Positions 8,628-17,383 of a stretch of 64,000 nucleotides of DNA are shown here, one piece after another. A program made the position numbers and the translations under genes. Source of the stretch: F23-B02 sp963650165. Its GTDB lineage: Bacteria; Bacillota; Clostridia; Oscillospirales; Oscillospiraceae. The stretch spans positions 124,001 through 188,000 of the forward strand of contig CAVJKX010000001.1 of NCBI GenBank assembly GCA_963650165.1. The letters are read 5' to 3'. The notes below the pieces were generated by a model. It did no database searches. It saw only the letters and a program-made list of their open reading frames with translations, and was not told the origin of the DNA. How positions within the stretch are numbered: the stretch's first letter is position 1; every line of letters begins with the position of its first letter.

Positions 8628-9800
8628 TTATTGCAGAGCCGTATGCTCTTTGTACCACTCATAGGCCTCGACCGTAGCATAATACGGCTCCTGCCCATAG
8701 CTTCTTATATCTTCAAGGCTCATTTCAAGTCCCAGTGTCATTGCCGCGTCCAGGTCCTCGTAAGCAAGCCTTCTGAGCTTGTCCACGCCCTCGAAATCAC
8801 GGTTGGGCTCGATGTAATCGGCCATGTAGACTATCTTTTCAAGAAGAGTCATGTCGGGCTTTCCGGTAGTATGCCAGCGGATGGCATCATAGACCTCATC
8901 GCTTATGTTGAAAAGATCCTTTGCCAGTGCGGCGCCCGTCTTTGCGTGAAGAAGCTTCACGTTTCCCTCTTCTTCGGTATCGTTTATGATATCATACTTC
9001 CTGCACAATATCAATTGGTCGGATAATACAAGTTTTTTCGTAATATCGTGCAGAATTCCGGCCTCCGCGGCATTTTCGGGATCCTCTCCCCAGTGCTGTG
9101 CGAGGGTGACGGCCTCGGACTCGACGCCGACAACGTGGGCAACGCGCTTGGGTGCAAGCATGGCGTAGGCCTTCTCGCGCAGCCAGTAAAGCTCCGGCTT
9201 TGCAGCATAGTCGCCGTTTTTTATTATCCGCGCATACACAGTCTCCGGCAGGTACGACGCGCCGCGCCTGTTCGGCAGCATATCGCGTATATCGGACGAG
9301 GACATGGGCTTGGGCTCGTGGTTAATGAACACACAACGTGCACCATATTGACGTTTTAGATAGGCCGCATGTTCCATAATCCGCGCATCTTCGCCCTCGC
9401 AGCGGCAGAACACGCCGAGAGTCATGTGCTCCAGAAGGAAGCGGAACCTGTACCACTCCTCAAAGCTGAAGAGCATATCGCTGCCCATGACGAAGGTAAA
9501 CTCCGCGTCGGGATACAGCTTCATGAGCTCCTCGAGCGTATCGGCCGAGTAGCTCTTGCCCTCGCGCCGAAGCTCGATGTCCGACACCTCGGCATTCGGG
9601 ATGCCATCAAAGGCAAGCCTTGTGAGCTCAAGACGCTCATTGACGTCAGGGCTGCCTCCGGCAAGCTCCTTGTGCGGCGGTATGCTCGCCGGTATTATAA
9701 GCATTTTGTCCGGCCGCAGGCACTCCGACACGGCATAGGCCGCCTCGACATGCCCGCAGTGCGGCGGGTTGAAGCTTCCGCCGTAAATTGCAATCTTCAT
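8628..9800 (-). CDS. nadD: Bifunctional nicotinate-nucleotide adenylyltransferase (NadD) / YqeK HD-domain hydrolase fusion
   Basis: 390 residues in one open frame. Residues 1-195 are NadD: GGSFNPPHCGHV nucleotidyltransferase motif, PHKELAGG and the SSSDIRDML loop; it makes nicotinate adenine dinucleotide for NAD synthesis. Residues about 205-390 are YqeK, an HD-domain symmetrical Ap4A hydrolase: RVAHVVGV, GILHDITKK, RWHTTGK and VYMADYIEPNRDF supply the metal-binding His/Asp residues. In Bacillus these are adjacent separate genes; here there is no stop or frameshift between them. The start overlaps the yhbY stop (ATGA). The family calls are firm. Confidence 0.95.
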   Translation of the reverse strand: MKIAIYGGSFNPPHCGHVEAAYAVSECLRPDKMLIIPASIPPHKELAGGSPDVNERLELTRLAFDGIPNAEVSDIELRREGKSYSADTLEELMKLYPDAEFTFVMGSDMLFSFEEWYRFRFLLEHMTLGVFCRCEGEDARIMEHAAYLKRQYGARCVFINHEPKPMSSSDIRDMLPNRRGASYLPETVYARIIKNGDYAAKPELYWLREKAYAMLAPKRVAHVVGVESEAVTLAQHWGEDPENAAEAGILHDITKKLVLSDQLILCRKYDIINDTEEEGNVKLLHAKTGAALAKDLFNISDEVYDAIRWHTTGKPDMTLLEKIVYMADYIEPNRDFEGVDKLRRLAYEDLDAAMTLGLEMSLEDIRSYGQEPYYATVEAYEWYKEHTALQ

Positions 9801-10105
9801 TTTTTCTTGTCTTTTACAAGAGCTATTTTAGGCTCTTTCTCGTTGCGCTTATACAGGACGAACTTGCTGCCTATCGTCTGCACGGTCTCGGCAGAGCAGG
9901 CCTCCGCCAGAGCGTCGGCTGCCTCACGCGCGGTAAGCAGGCTGTTTTCCAGCACCCTGCCCTTTATGAGCTCGCGCGCCTTGAGCGCGTCCTTTACCTG
10001 CGTTACGGTGTTTTCCGTTATTCCGCCCTTGCCTATCTGGATGATCGTATCCTCGGTCATAGCCAGACCTCTGAGCTGGGCTCTCTGTTTACTTGTCAGT
10101 GCCAT
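9797..10105 (-). CDS. yhbY: YhbY family RNA-binding protein (CRM domain)
   Basis: 102 residues of the CRM domain: LTSKQRAQLRGLA at the start, then IQIGKGGITENTVTQVKDALKARELIKG, including the GxxG-like RNA-binding loop. Relatives associate with pre-50S particles. The start lies 17 bases inside the end of rdgB, and the stop overlaps nadD, so translation is coupled on both sides. Confidence 0.93.
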   Translation of the reverse strand: MALTSKQRAQLRGLAMTEDTIIQIGKGGITENTVTQVKDALKARELIKGRVLENSLLTAREAADALAEACSAETVQTIGSKFVLYKRNEKEPKIALVKDKKK

Positions 10106-10691
10106 TTATATTCCTCAGTTCCGTTTTGAATTTTGCGAGCGCACGCGCCCTGTGTGATATTTTATTTTTCGTCTCCTGACCGAGCACGGCCATGCTGTCC
10201 GGGTAGCCGTCGGGCATGAACACCGGGTCGTAGCCGAAGCCGCCGACGCCGTGAGGCTCGGTGAGTATCTGCCCCGGGCACTCGCCCTCGGCGCGAATTT
10301 CCGCTCCGCCGGGCAGCAGGCAGCATATGCTGGACACGAATTTTGCCTTTCTGTTCTCTTCTCCCTCGAGCTTTGACAGCAGATACATGTACTTTTCCTC
10401 GTCGCTTGCGTCATGACCGCCGGGGGCATAGCGCGCCGAATACACGCCCGGCTCGCCGCCCAGCGCCTCGACCATAAGGCCGGAATCGTCGGCAACAGTT
10501 GCCTCGCCTGTTGCGTCAAAGACGGCTTTGGCCTTGAGATAGGCATTCTCGGCAAAGGTTGTGCCCGTCTCGTCTACCTCAAAATTGCAGCCAGCTTCGC
10601 GCTGCGAGAGTATCTCAAAGTCCATATCGGACAGTATCGCCTTTAGCTCTGCGAGTTTTTTTGCGTTATTGCTTGCAAGTATGAGCTTCAT
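10089..10691 (-). CDS. rdgB: XTP/dITP diphosphatase (RdgB/HAM1)
   Basis: 200 residues of the HAM1 family, which clears dITP, XTP and ITP from the nucleotide pool. Motifs are LASNNAKKLAELKAIL (N-terminal substrate loop), ATVADDSGLMVEALGGEPGVYSARYA (metal-binding Asp residues), GGFGYDPVFMPDGY and the C-terminal KISHRARAL. The start shares one base with the ftsY stop (TAATG). Confidence 0.96.
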   Translation of the reverse strand: MKLILASNNAKKLAELKAILSDMDFEILSQREAGCNFEVDETGTTFAENAYLKAKAVFDATGEATVADDSGLMVEALGGEPGVYSARYAPGGHDASDEEKYMYLLSKLEGEENRKAKFVSSICCLLPGGAEIRAEGECPGQILTEPHGVGGFGYDPVFMPDGYPDSMAVLGQETKNKISHRARALAKFKTELRNINGTDK

Positions 10692-11596
10692 TATTTAAAC
10701 AGCGCCTCCACGAAGTTTTTGGGGTCAAACGGGATAAGATCGTCTATTCCCTCGCCCACGCCGACATATTTTACAGGGAGCTTGAGCTCGTTTGATATTG
10801 CGAAAACTATGCCGCCCTTGGCAGTACCGTCAAGCTTTGTGAGCACGATGCCGGTGAGCCCGGCAGTCTCGAGAAACTGCTTTGCCTGAATAAGGCCGTT
10901 CTGACCCGTTGTGGCGTCGAGTACCATAAGCGTTTCGACGTCGGCATCGGGGAGCTCGCGGCGGACGACGCGGCTTATCTTATTGAGCTCGTTCATGAGG
11001 TTTGCCTTATTGTGCAGCCTGCCTGCCGTGTCGATTATAACAACGTCGGTCCCGCGTGCCTTCGCGGCGCACAGTCCGTCATACACGACGGCGGCCGGGT
11101 CGCTGCCCTCCTCGTGGCGCACAATATCCACTCCCGAACGCTCCGCCCAGACGCCGAGCTGCTCGGCTGCGGCGGCGCGGAAGGTATCGCCCGCGCACAG
11201 CAGAACGTTTTTGCCCTCTGCCTTGAGGCTTGCAGACAGCTTGCCGATGGTCGTCGTCTTGCCGACGCCGTTGACGCCGACCATGAGTATGACCGACGGC
11301 TTTGTCGTGAGCTTGAGGCCCGTGTCCATCGTGCCGAGCATATCCTGCATATATTCGACGAAGGCCTCCTTCGCCTGAGCACCCTTGTTTATACGGCAGC
11401 GCAGGAGTATGCGCTTATAGTCCATCATTATCTGCGCCGTAGTCTCGCCGCCGACATCGGCCATAATAAGCATTTCCTCGAGCTCGTCGTAGAAATCCTC
11501 GCTGTCGATATCGTAGTTGCGGAATACTTCTTCAAGCTCCTCTATATTCTTTCTGGTCTTTGAAAGACCGGAAAACATTTTATCAAAAAAGCCCAT
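10691..11596 (-). CDS. ftsY: Signal recognition particle receptor FtsY
   Basis: 301 residues: only the N (about 1-90) and G domains, without the acidic A domain of proteobacterial FtsY, as usual in Firmicutes. GTPase motifs are GVNGVGKTTTIGKL (G1), DTFRAAAAEQL (G2), DTAGRLHNKANLMNEL (G3), TKLDGTAKGG (G4) and VGVGEGIDDLIPFD (G5 region). It receives ribosome-SRP complexes at the membrane. It directly follows smc, the usual firmicute rnc-smc-ftsY order with smc immediately upstream. Confidence 0.97.
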   Translation of the reverse strand: MGFFDKMFSGLSKTRKNIEELEEVFRNYDIDSEDFYDELEEMLIMADVGGETTAQIMMDYKRILLRCRINKGAQAKEAFVEYMQDMLGTMDTGLKLTTKPSVILMVGVNGVGKTTTIGKLSASLKAEGKNVLLCAGDTFRAAAAEQLGVWAERSGVDIVRHEEGSDPAAVVYDGLCAAKARGTDVVIIDTAGRLHNKANLMNELNKISRVVRRELPDADVETLMVLDATTGQNGLIQAKQFLETAGLTGIVLTKLDGTAKGGIVFAISNELKLPVKYVGVGEGIDDLIPFDPKNFVEALFK

Positions 11597-11607
11597 TGTG
11601 TTCCTCC

Positions 11608-14600
11608 TCAGTCATTTTCGATCGAGCGCTGCGCCTGGTCGAGATCGAGCTCTATTACCTTGGAAACGCCCTTTTCCTGCATCGTCACGCCGTAGAGGTG
11701 GTCGGCCTCCTCCATCGTGCCGCGGCGGTGGGTTATAACTATAAACTGCGTCCTGTCGCACATTCTGCGCATATATTCGGCGTAGCGGATAACGTTTGCC
11801 TCGTCGAGCGCGGCCTCGATCTCGTCCATTACGCAGAACGGTGTCGGACGCACCTTGAGTATCGCAAAGTAAAGCGCAATAGCAACAAAGGCCTTTTCGC
11901 CGCCGGACAGGAGGCTTATATTCGACACCGCCTTGCCGGGCGGCTGCACCTTTATCTCGATGCCGCATTCAAGCGGATCGTTCTCGTCTTCAAGTATGAC
12001 GGAGGCCTTGCCGCCGCCGAAAAGTTCGAGGAAGGTCTCTCGGAAGTTCTCGTCAATGAGCTTGAACTGGCCGAGGAATACCTCCTTCATCTCGTTTGTA
12101 ACATCGTTTATTATGCCCAGAAGCTCTTTCTTTGCCTTCTCAATGTCGCTGCGCTGGCCGGTAAGGAACTCATAGCGCGTGTTCACGCGTTCAAATTCCT
12201 CGATTGCGCCTATGTTCGGCGTGCCGAGAGCCGATATCTGGCGGCGCAGGTCGCTTATGCCGCGCGACTCCTTCTGCAGGTTCTCAACAGGCTGGCGGAG
12301 CTGCTGCGCCGCGGAGTGACTGAGCTCATAGTTATCCCAGAGCTTATCGAGTATCTGCTTTTCCTCCATCTCGGCGGAGAGCTTTTTCTGCTCCAGCCTT
12401 GCGACGCTGCGCTCAAGCTCGAGCAGGCGGCGGTTTGACTCCTGACTGTCCTTATCGGCCTTCGTTCTGCGGCCTTCAAGCTCAAGACGCTTTGCGTTTA
12501 TCTCCGCTATCTCGGCCTTTATCTTCTCGGCCTGCGACATGATATCCTCACGCTGCTTCAGGACGGCATTGAGCTGCGCCTTTATCTCCTCGCAGCTTTT
12601 CTGTGCCTTTTCGATCGCGGCTTTCCTTAGCTCGCTGTCGCCCGACAGGCTTTCCGACAGCGCCCTGAGCTGACCGGCAGAGGCCCTGGTCGCGCGCATT
12701 TCCGCCTCGCAGGAGGCCTTGTCGCGCTGGATCTCGGCGCGCTCCTCGATCGCCGCGTCGAGCTCGTATCTGAGTCCCGACAGGGCGTTTACCGATTTTT
12801 CAAGCTCCGTCTGCGCCGCTTCGTACTGCTTTCCGAGGCTCTGTCTGTTCTTTTTGAGCTCCTCGAGCTCGTTTGCGCGGGAGAGTATGCCCGTGCCGCG
12901 TGCGGCGCTGCCGCCGGTCATCGAGCCGCCGGCATTTATAAGCTGTCCGTCAAGGCTGACGATGCGCAGGCGGTTGCCGTTTGACTTTGACATGCGCACG
13001 GCGTCACCCAGCGTTTCGGCAACGACGGTGCGGCCGAGGAGGTTTGCGAATATGCCGTCGTAGCGCTTATCGAAGCTCACAAGGTCATAAGCAACTCCCA
13101 CAAAGCCCGGATCGTTTACGGGCGCATCCTTCATAACGCCGCCGCGGACGGTATCGACCGGCAGGAAGGTCGCGCGGCCGGAGTCAAGGCGCTTTAACAT
13201 TTCGATAGCGCTGCGGCCGTCGTTCTGCGTGTCGATAACTATATTCTGCATGGCAGCGCCCAGCGCAGTTTCGATCGCCTGCGCGTACTCGTTATCGGTT
13301 TTTATGAGGTTTGCCACAGGACCGTGAACGCCGCGCAGGTTCCCCCTGCCCGCTTCGCGCATGACGGTCTTGACCGCCTTGGAAAAGCCCTCGTACTCCT
13401 TTTCCATTTCCGCGAGCATGTGTATTCTTGCATCCATGCTGCGGCAGTCAACGGACAGGCGGTTTACCTTTTCTCTGAGCTGTGCGGCCGCATTCTCACG
13501 GCTTTGCAGCTTCATGCGGCAGCCCTCTATGACGTTTGCGCTGCCCTTTTCCTTATCCGTGAGCCCGGAAATGCTTTCCGAGAGCTCCTTTGCCTTGTTC
13601 TCGTTTTCCTCTATCTGACGGGCGATCTCGCCGAGGCGTGTCTGCGCTCCGGCAATGTCGCTTTTCATGCGCTCTACGGATTCGCCGCTGCTTTTTATGT
13701 TTGCCTTTAGTACCGCCGCGCGTGAATCGCAGTCGGCAGCCCTTGCCTCGGTCTGCGAAAGGCGCTCGCGTGCCTTATCGGCCTCGATATCCTTCTCGTG
13801 CATACGCTCGGATATGCTTCCGGCGGAGGCGTACAGCGCCTCAAGACTGCGGTGGGCCTCGTCGAGCTCCGCCTTTGCCGTTTCGTAATCGGCGTTTACC
13901 GTCTGCGCCTGATCGTGCAGCTTATCCAGTGTCGCCATCCAGACGGATATCTCGCGCACGCGCAGCTCGTCGCGCAGGACGAGATATTTTTTCGCCGTCT
14001 CAGACTGGCGGCGCAGGGGTTCGACCTGAAGCTCGAGCTCGTCTATCTTATCGTTTATGCGAAGGAGGTTCTCCTCCGTCTTTTCAAGCTTGCGCTCGGA
14101 TTCCTCCTTGCGGCTGCGGTAGCGCGATATTCCGGCCGCTTCCTCGAACACCTCGCGGCGATCCGAGCTTTTATTGGACACGATATCGGCGATCTTGCCC
14201 TGACCGATGATCGAATAACCGTCTCTGCCGAGACCGGTATCCATGAGAAGGCTGTTGATATCCTTCAGGCGCACGGCCTCGCGGTTTATGTAATATTCGC
14301 TGTCGCCGCTGCGGTAATAGCGGCGTGTGAGCATGAGCTCGGTGCTGTCGCAGTCGAAGATATGCTCCGTGTTGTCGATTATGAGCGTTACCTGCGCAAA
14401 GCCAAGAGCGCCGCGCTTTTCCGTGCCGCCGAAGATAACGTCCTCCATCTTGCCGCCGCGCAGAGTCTTTGAGCGCTGCTCGCCCATGACCCACAGTATC
14501 GCGTCGGATATGTTCGACTTGCCCGAGCCGTTGGGGCCGACTATCGCTGTGACGTCCTTTTCAAATTTTATGAGGGTCTTGTCCGGAAAGGACTTGAAGC

Positions 14601-14628
14601 CCTGCAATTCGAGTGCTTTTAAATACAA
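11608..14628 (-). CDS. smc: Chromosome segregation protein Smc with short coiled-coil arms
   Basis: 1006 residues. The N-terminal ATPase half (1-165) has Walker A GPNGSGKSN and the Q-loop region. The first arm runs about 170-430, the hinge about 432-585 (RGVHGPVANLI through NAGGSMTGGSA), the returning arm about 586-850, then the C-terminal head with LSGGEKAFVA signature and FCVMDEIEAALD Walker B. It organises the chromosome with ScpA/ScpB. Typical firmicute Smc is about 1180-1190 residues, so each arm is shorter by roughly 70-90. The start is TTG 14628 with GAGG upstream; a sigma-A promoter lies at 14663-14691. Confidence 0.95.
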   Translation of the reverse strand: MYLKALELQGFKSFPDKTLIKFEKDVTAIVGPNGSGKSNISDAILWVMGEQRSKTLRGGKMEDVIFGGTEKRGALGFAQVTLIIDNTEHIFDCDSTELMLTRRYYRSGDSEYYINREAVRLKDINSLLMDTGLGRDGYSIIGQGKIADIVSNKSSDRREVFEEAAGISRYRSRKEESERKLEKTEENLLRINDKIDELELQVEPLRRQSETAKKYLVLRDELRVREISVWMATLDKLHDQAQTVNADYETAKAELDEAHRSLEALYASAGSISERMHEKDIEADKARERLSQTEARAADCDSRAAVLKANIKSSGESVERMKSDIAGAQTRLGEIARQIEENENKAKELSESISGLTDKEKGSANVIEGCRMKLQSRENAAAQLREKVNRLSVDCRSMDARIHMLAEMEKEYEGFSKAVKTVMREAGRGNLRGVHGPVANLIKTDNEYAQAIETALGAAMQNIVIDTQNDGRSAIEMLKRLDSGRATFLPVDTVRGGVMKDAPVNDPGFVGVAYDLVSFDKRYDGIFANLLGRTVVAETLGDAVRMSKSNGNRLRIVSLDGQLINAGGSMTGGSAARGTGILSRANELEELKKNRQSLGKQYEAAQTELEKSVNALSGLRYELDAAIEERAEIQRDKASCEAEMRATRASAGQLRALSESLSGDSELRKAAIEKAQKSCEEIKAQLNAVLKQREDIMSQAEKIKAEIAEINAKRLELEGRRTKADKDSQESNRRLLELERSVARLEQKKLSAEMEEKQILDKLWDNYELSHSAAQQLRQPVENLQKESRGISDLRRQISALGTPNIGAIEEFERVNTRYEFLTGQRSDIEKAKKELLGIINDVTNEMKEVFLGQFKLIDENFRETFLELFGGGKASVILEDENDPLECGIEIKVQPPGKAVSNISLLSGGEKAFVAIALYFAILKVRPTPFCVMDEIEAALDEANVIRYAEYMRRMCDRTQFIVITHRRGTMEEADHLYGVTMQEKGVSKVIELDLDQAQRSIEND

Positions 14629-14662
14629 AAGTTCTACCTCATTATTTCAGTTCATTCAATAT

Positions 14663-14691
14663 ATTTTATAATAAAGCAGTGCCTTAATCAA
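14663..14691 (-). promoter_or_regulatory. Candidate sigma-A promoter of the smc-leuS run
   Basis: Minus strand TTGATT (14686-14691), 17-base spacer, TAAAAT (14663-14668), about 35 bases upstream of the smc start. It overlaps the end of the Elp3-like gene. Confidence 0.55.
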
Positions 14692-15697
14692 GACCGACTA
14701 TGCTTATTTCGCCACTTTTTACACTTGCTTCACGAATTTTGAGCTCCCGCAGCGAAAACTCCCGCGTAAGCGCCTTCACATTGCAGCGGTGCTGCCCGAC
14801 CATTTTTGAAACGTCCGAGCGGTTAACGCCGAGCGTTACGCGGCTTTGCGGCGGCGTTCCGGCAAGAAGCTCACGCGCCTTTTGAAGCATTATGCGCGAG
14901 TGCACGAGCTCGCCGAGCGCCGGGTGGTACGCGCCGCCCAGAGCATCGCCGCCGGACAGCTCCTCCGTGGGATTTAAGCCCATGCGGATTATCGGTATGC
15001 CCGCCGCTTCAAACATCGGAACGATCTTGGCACAAACCCGCACGGCATCCTCGACCGTGTGCTCCTTATAGCTTCCCGCACGCCATAGGTCGCACAGTAC
15101 GGTATCACGCACTATGACCGTCGGATATATACGCACGCCGTCGGGCTCAAGAGCGATGATACGCCTTACCGTTTCGATGCAGCTTTCGTCGCTGTCGCCC
15201 GGAAGTCCGGTCATCATCTGCAAAATGAGCTTAAAGCCCGCAGCCCTTACGAGCCGCGACGCGTTTTCAACCGCGGCGCTGTCGTGCCCGCGTCCTGATA
15301 GTGCAAGCACTTTGTCGCTCATCGACTGCGCGCCGAGCTCCACGACTGTGACGCCGTATTTTTCAAGCCTTTTGAGTACTGCTTCGTCTATTGCGTCCGG
15401 TCTGGTCGACAGGCGAATTGAGCTTATCGTTCCGTTTTCGAGATAGGGCTGCGCAGCCTCGAAAAGCTCGATCTGCCGTGCCTCCGGTATGGCCGTGAAG
15501 CTGCCTCCATAAAACGCCAATTGCCGCTTTGTCCCTTTGGGGGTCAAGGCGGCGGCTTCCTCTATTGCATTTTTAACGGTCTGCGCCGTCGCGGGCTCGA
15601 TATGGCCGGAGATCCTGCGCTGATTGCAGAACACGCAGTCGTTCGGGCAGCCGAGATGCGGCACAAACACGGGAATTATACTGTTTCTTGCTGTCAT
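14684..15697 (-). CDS. Elp3-like radical SAM protein
   Basis: 337 residues. The radical-SAM [4Fe-4S] cluster motif is CPNDCVFC (CxxxCxxC, residues 17-24). FYGGSFTAIP, LSTRPDAID and VVELGAQS match the Elp3/radical-SAM group that includes the N-terminal half of tRNA-modifying Elongator subunit 3. There is no acetyltransferase domain, and the C-terminal third (about 250-337) ends in a small domain of its own. Such proteins are found beside rnc and smc in many Clostridia, without an established reaction. The start overlaps the rnc stop (ATGA). Confidence 0.88.
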   Translation of the reverse strand: MTARNSIIPVFVPHLGCPNDCVFCNQRRISGHIEPATAQTVKNAIEEAAALTPKGTKRQLAFYGGSFTAIPEARQIELFEAAQPYLENGTISSIRLSTRPDAIDEAVLKRLEKYGVTVVELGAQSMSDKVLALSGRGHDSAAVENASRLVRAAGFKLILQMMTGLPGDSDESCIETVRRIIALEPDGVRIYPTVIVRDTVLCDLWRAGSYKEHTVEDAVRVCAKIVPMFEAAGIPIIRMGLNPTEELSGGDALGGAYHPALGELVHSRIMLQKARELLAGTPPQSRVTLGVNRSDVSKMVGQHRCNVKALTREFSLRELKIREASVKSGEISIVGLD

Positions 15698-16368
15698 TTA
15701 TCAAGTCTTTCAAGCGCCTGACAGGCCGCTGCCTGCTCGGCTTCCTTTTTCGTTCTTCCGCTGCCGCGTCCGATGACCTTTCCGTTCAGGCTGACCTCGG
15801 ACATGAACAGCTTATCGTGATCGGGGCCGGTCTCTCCGGCGTCGCGGTATTTCAGCTGCTGGTCTGGCCTGCGCTGCACGAGCTCCTGAAGCTCCGTCTT
15901 ATAGTCGGACGCATGATGTGCGCGTATGGCCTCGGGGCTGAGCACCATGCGCTCTATGAAGCTTGCCGCGGGCTCTATGCCGCCGTCTAAAAACATGGCG
16001 GCAATTACGGCCTCGGTCGCGTCGGCAAGTATGGACGCGCGCTCCCTGCCGCCGTTTTTCTCCTCGCCGCGGCCCATGCGCAGATATTCGCCGAGCCCCA
16101 ATTCGCGCGCTACGCCGTACAGGCTGTGCTCGCACACGAGCTCCGCGCGAAGGCGCGTCATTCTGCCCTCCGGCATGGCCGGCTGCACGGCGTACAGGTG
16201 CTTTGCCGTGACAAAGCCGAGCACGGAGTCACCTAAAAACTCGAGGCGCTCGTTGCTCGGTACGCCCTCTGCCCTGTTTTCGTTTGCATAGGAGCTGTGC
16301 GTCAGCGCATTTTTCAAAAGCGCAGGGTCCCTGAATTTATATCCCAATTTTTCTTCTAACTGCTTCAA
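15694..16368 (-). CDS. rnc: Ribonuclease III
   Basis: 224 residues. The catalytic domain carries the signature ERLEFLGDSVLG (40-51) and the later acidic residues in DATEAVIAAMFLDGG. A dsRNA-binding domain occupies about 152-222 (DYKTELQELVQ...GRGSGRTKKEAEQAAA). It matures rRNA precursors and cleaves structured RNA. The start is TTG 16368, four bases after the plsX stop, with a weak GGAAG site, so translation probably depends on coupling to plsX. Confidence 0.96.
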   Translation of the reverse strand: MKQLEEKLGYKFRDPALLKNALTHSSYANENRAEGVPSNERLEFLGDSVLGFVTAKHLYAVQPAMPEGRMTRLRAELVCEHSLYGVARELGLGEYLRMGRGEEKNGGRERASILADATEAVIAAMFLDGGIEPAASFIERMVLSPEAIRAHHASDYKTELQELVQRRPDQQLKYRDAGETGPDHDKLFMSEVSLNGKVIGRGSGRTKKEAEQAAACQALERLDK

Positions 16369-16372
16369 TGTA

Positions 16373-17383
16373 TTACGCTTCTTCCGAAATTTTCATGTAA
16401 TCGACATTTTTCTCGATATCCGCAACTATGCCGGCCTCGGCAAAGGCCTTGGCCTGGCGTATGGCCGCGAAAAAGGCCTCGTCGCCGGACGAGCCGTGAG
16501 CCTTGATGACGGGCTTTGATATGCCGAGAAAGGCCGTTCCGCCGACCTCGTTGGAGTCGATCTTCTTGGCGATGCCCTTTACGTCCTTTGTTATCACCGC
16601 CGCCGCAAGCTTGTTTTTCGTGCTCATCAGGAACATCTCCTTGAGCTCGGTAAACAGCCATTTGGCAACGCCCTCGGCGGTCTTGAGGACGATATTGCCG
16701 GAAAAGCCGTCGCTCACGACGACGTCAACGCCGCCGAACAGCATCGTGCTTGCCTCGACGTTGCCGACAAAGTTTATCCTGCCCTCCTCGCTCGCCTTTT
16801 TAAGGAGCTTGTAGGTCTCGTGCTGCAGCTCGCCGCCCTTGGTCTCCTCTGTGCCTATGTTGAGAAGTCCTACGCGCGGCTGCGTTAGCCCCATCATTCT
16901 GTGTGCGTAGTAGCTGCCCATGTACGCAAACTGGAGCAGATACTCCGGCGTGCACTCGACATTCGCGCCGCAGTCGATGAGTATAATACCGTTTTCTCGG
17001 CTCGGCAGCAGCGGCGCCATAGCGGCGCGGCGAATGCCCTTTATGCGCTTTACGATGAGCGTGGCGCCGGTGAGCAGAGCTCCGGTTGAGCCTGCCGACA
17101 CCATCGCGTCGCCTTCGCCGTTTTTAAGCAGATTGAGCGCAACCGTCATGGACGCGTCCTTTTTGCGGCGCGTCGCGGTGCTCGGATCGTCCTCCATGGT
17201 GATGACCTCGCGGGCATCGACTATGCTGATGCCGCTTTTGTCCTCGCCGAGGTATTTTTCGATCTCTTCCTTCCGGCCAACGAGCACGAGCTCGACGCCC
17301 AGTCTGTCACGCGCGTATACGGAGCCCTTTACTATGGCCTCGGGCGCATTATCGCCGCCCATCGCGTCAACTATTATTTTCAC
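16373..17383 (-). CDS. plsX: Phosphate acyltransferase PlsX
   Basis: 336 residues. PlsX makes acyl-phosphate from acyl-ACP, the first committed step of phospholipid synthesis in Gram-positives. It opens with MKIIVDAMGGDNAP and carries RRKKDASMTVALNLL, SAGSTGALL, LIDCGANVEC and VSDGFSGNIVLKT. The start is GTG 17383 with AAGGAGG nine bases before, inside the 3' end of trmFO (17-base overlap). The acpP gene that commonly sits between plsX and rnc is missing here. Confidence 0.96.
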   Translation of the reverse strand: MKIIVDAMGGDNAPEAIVKGSVYARDRLGVELVLVGRKEEIEKYLGEDKSGISIVDAREVITMEDDPSTATRRKKDASMTVALNLLKNGEGDAMVSAGSTGALLTGATLIVKRIKGIRRAAMAPLLPSRENGIILIDCGANVECTPEYLLQFAYMGSYYAHRMMGLTQPRVGLLNIGTEETKGGELQHETYKLLKKASEEGRINFVGNVEASTMLFGGVDVVVSDGFSGNIVLKTAEGVAKWLFTELKEMFLMSTKNKLAAAVITKDVKGIAKKIDSNEVGGTAFLGISKPVIKAHGSSGDEAFFAAIRQAKAFAEAGIVADIEKNVDYMKISEEA

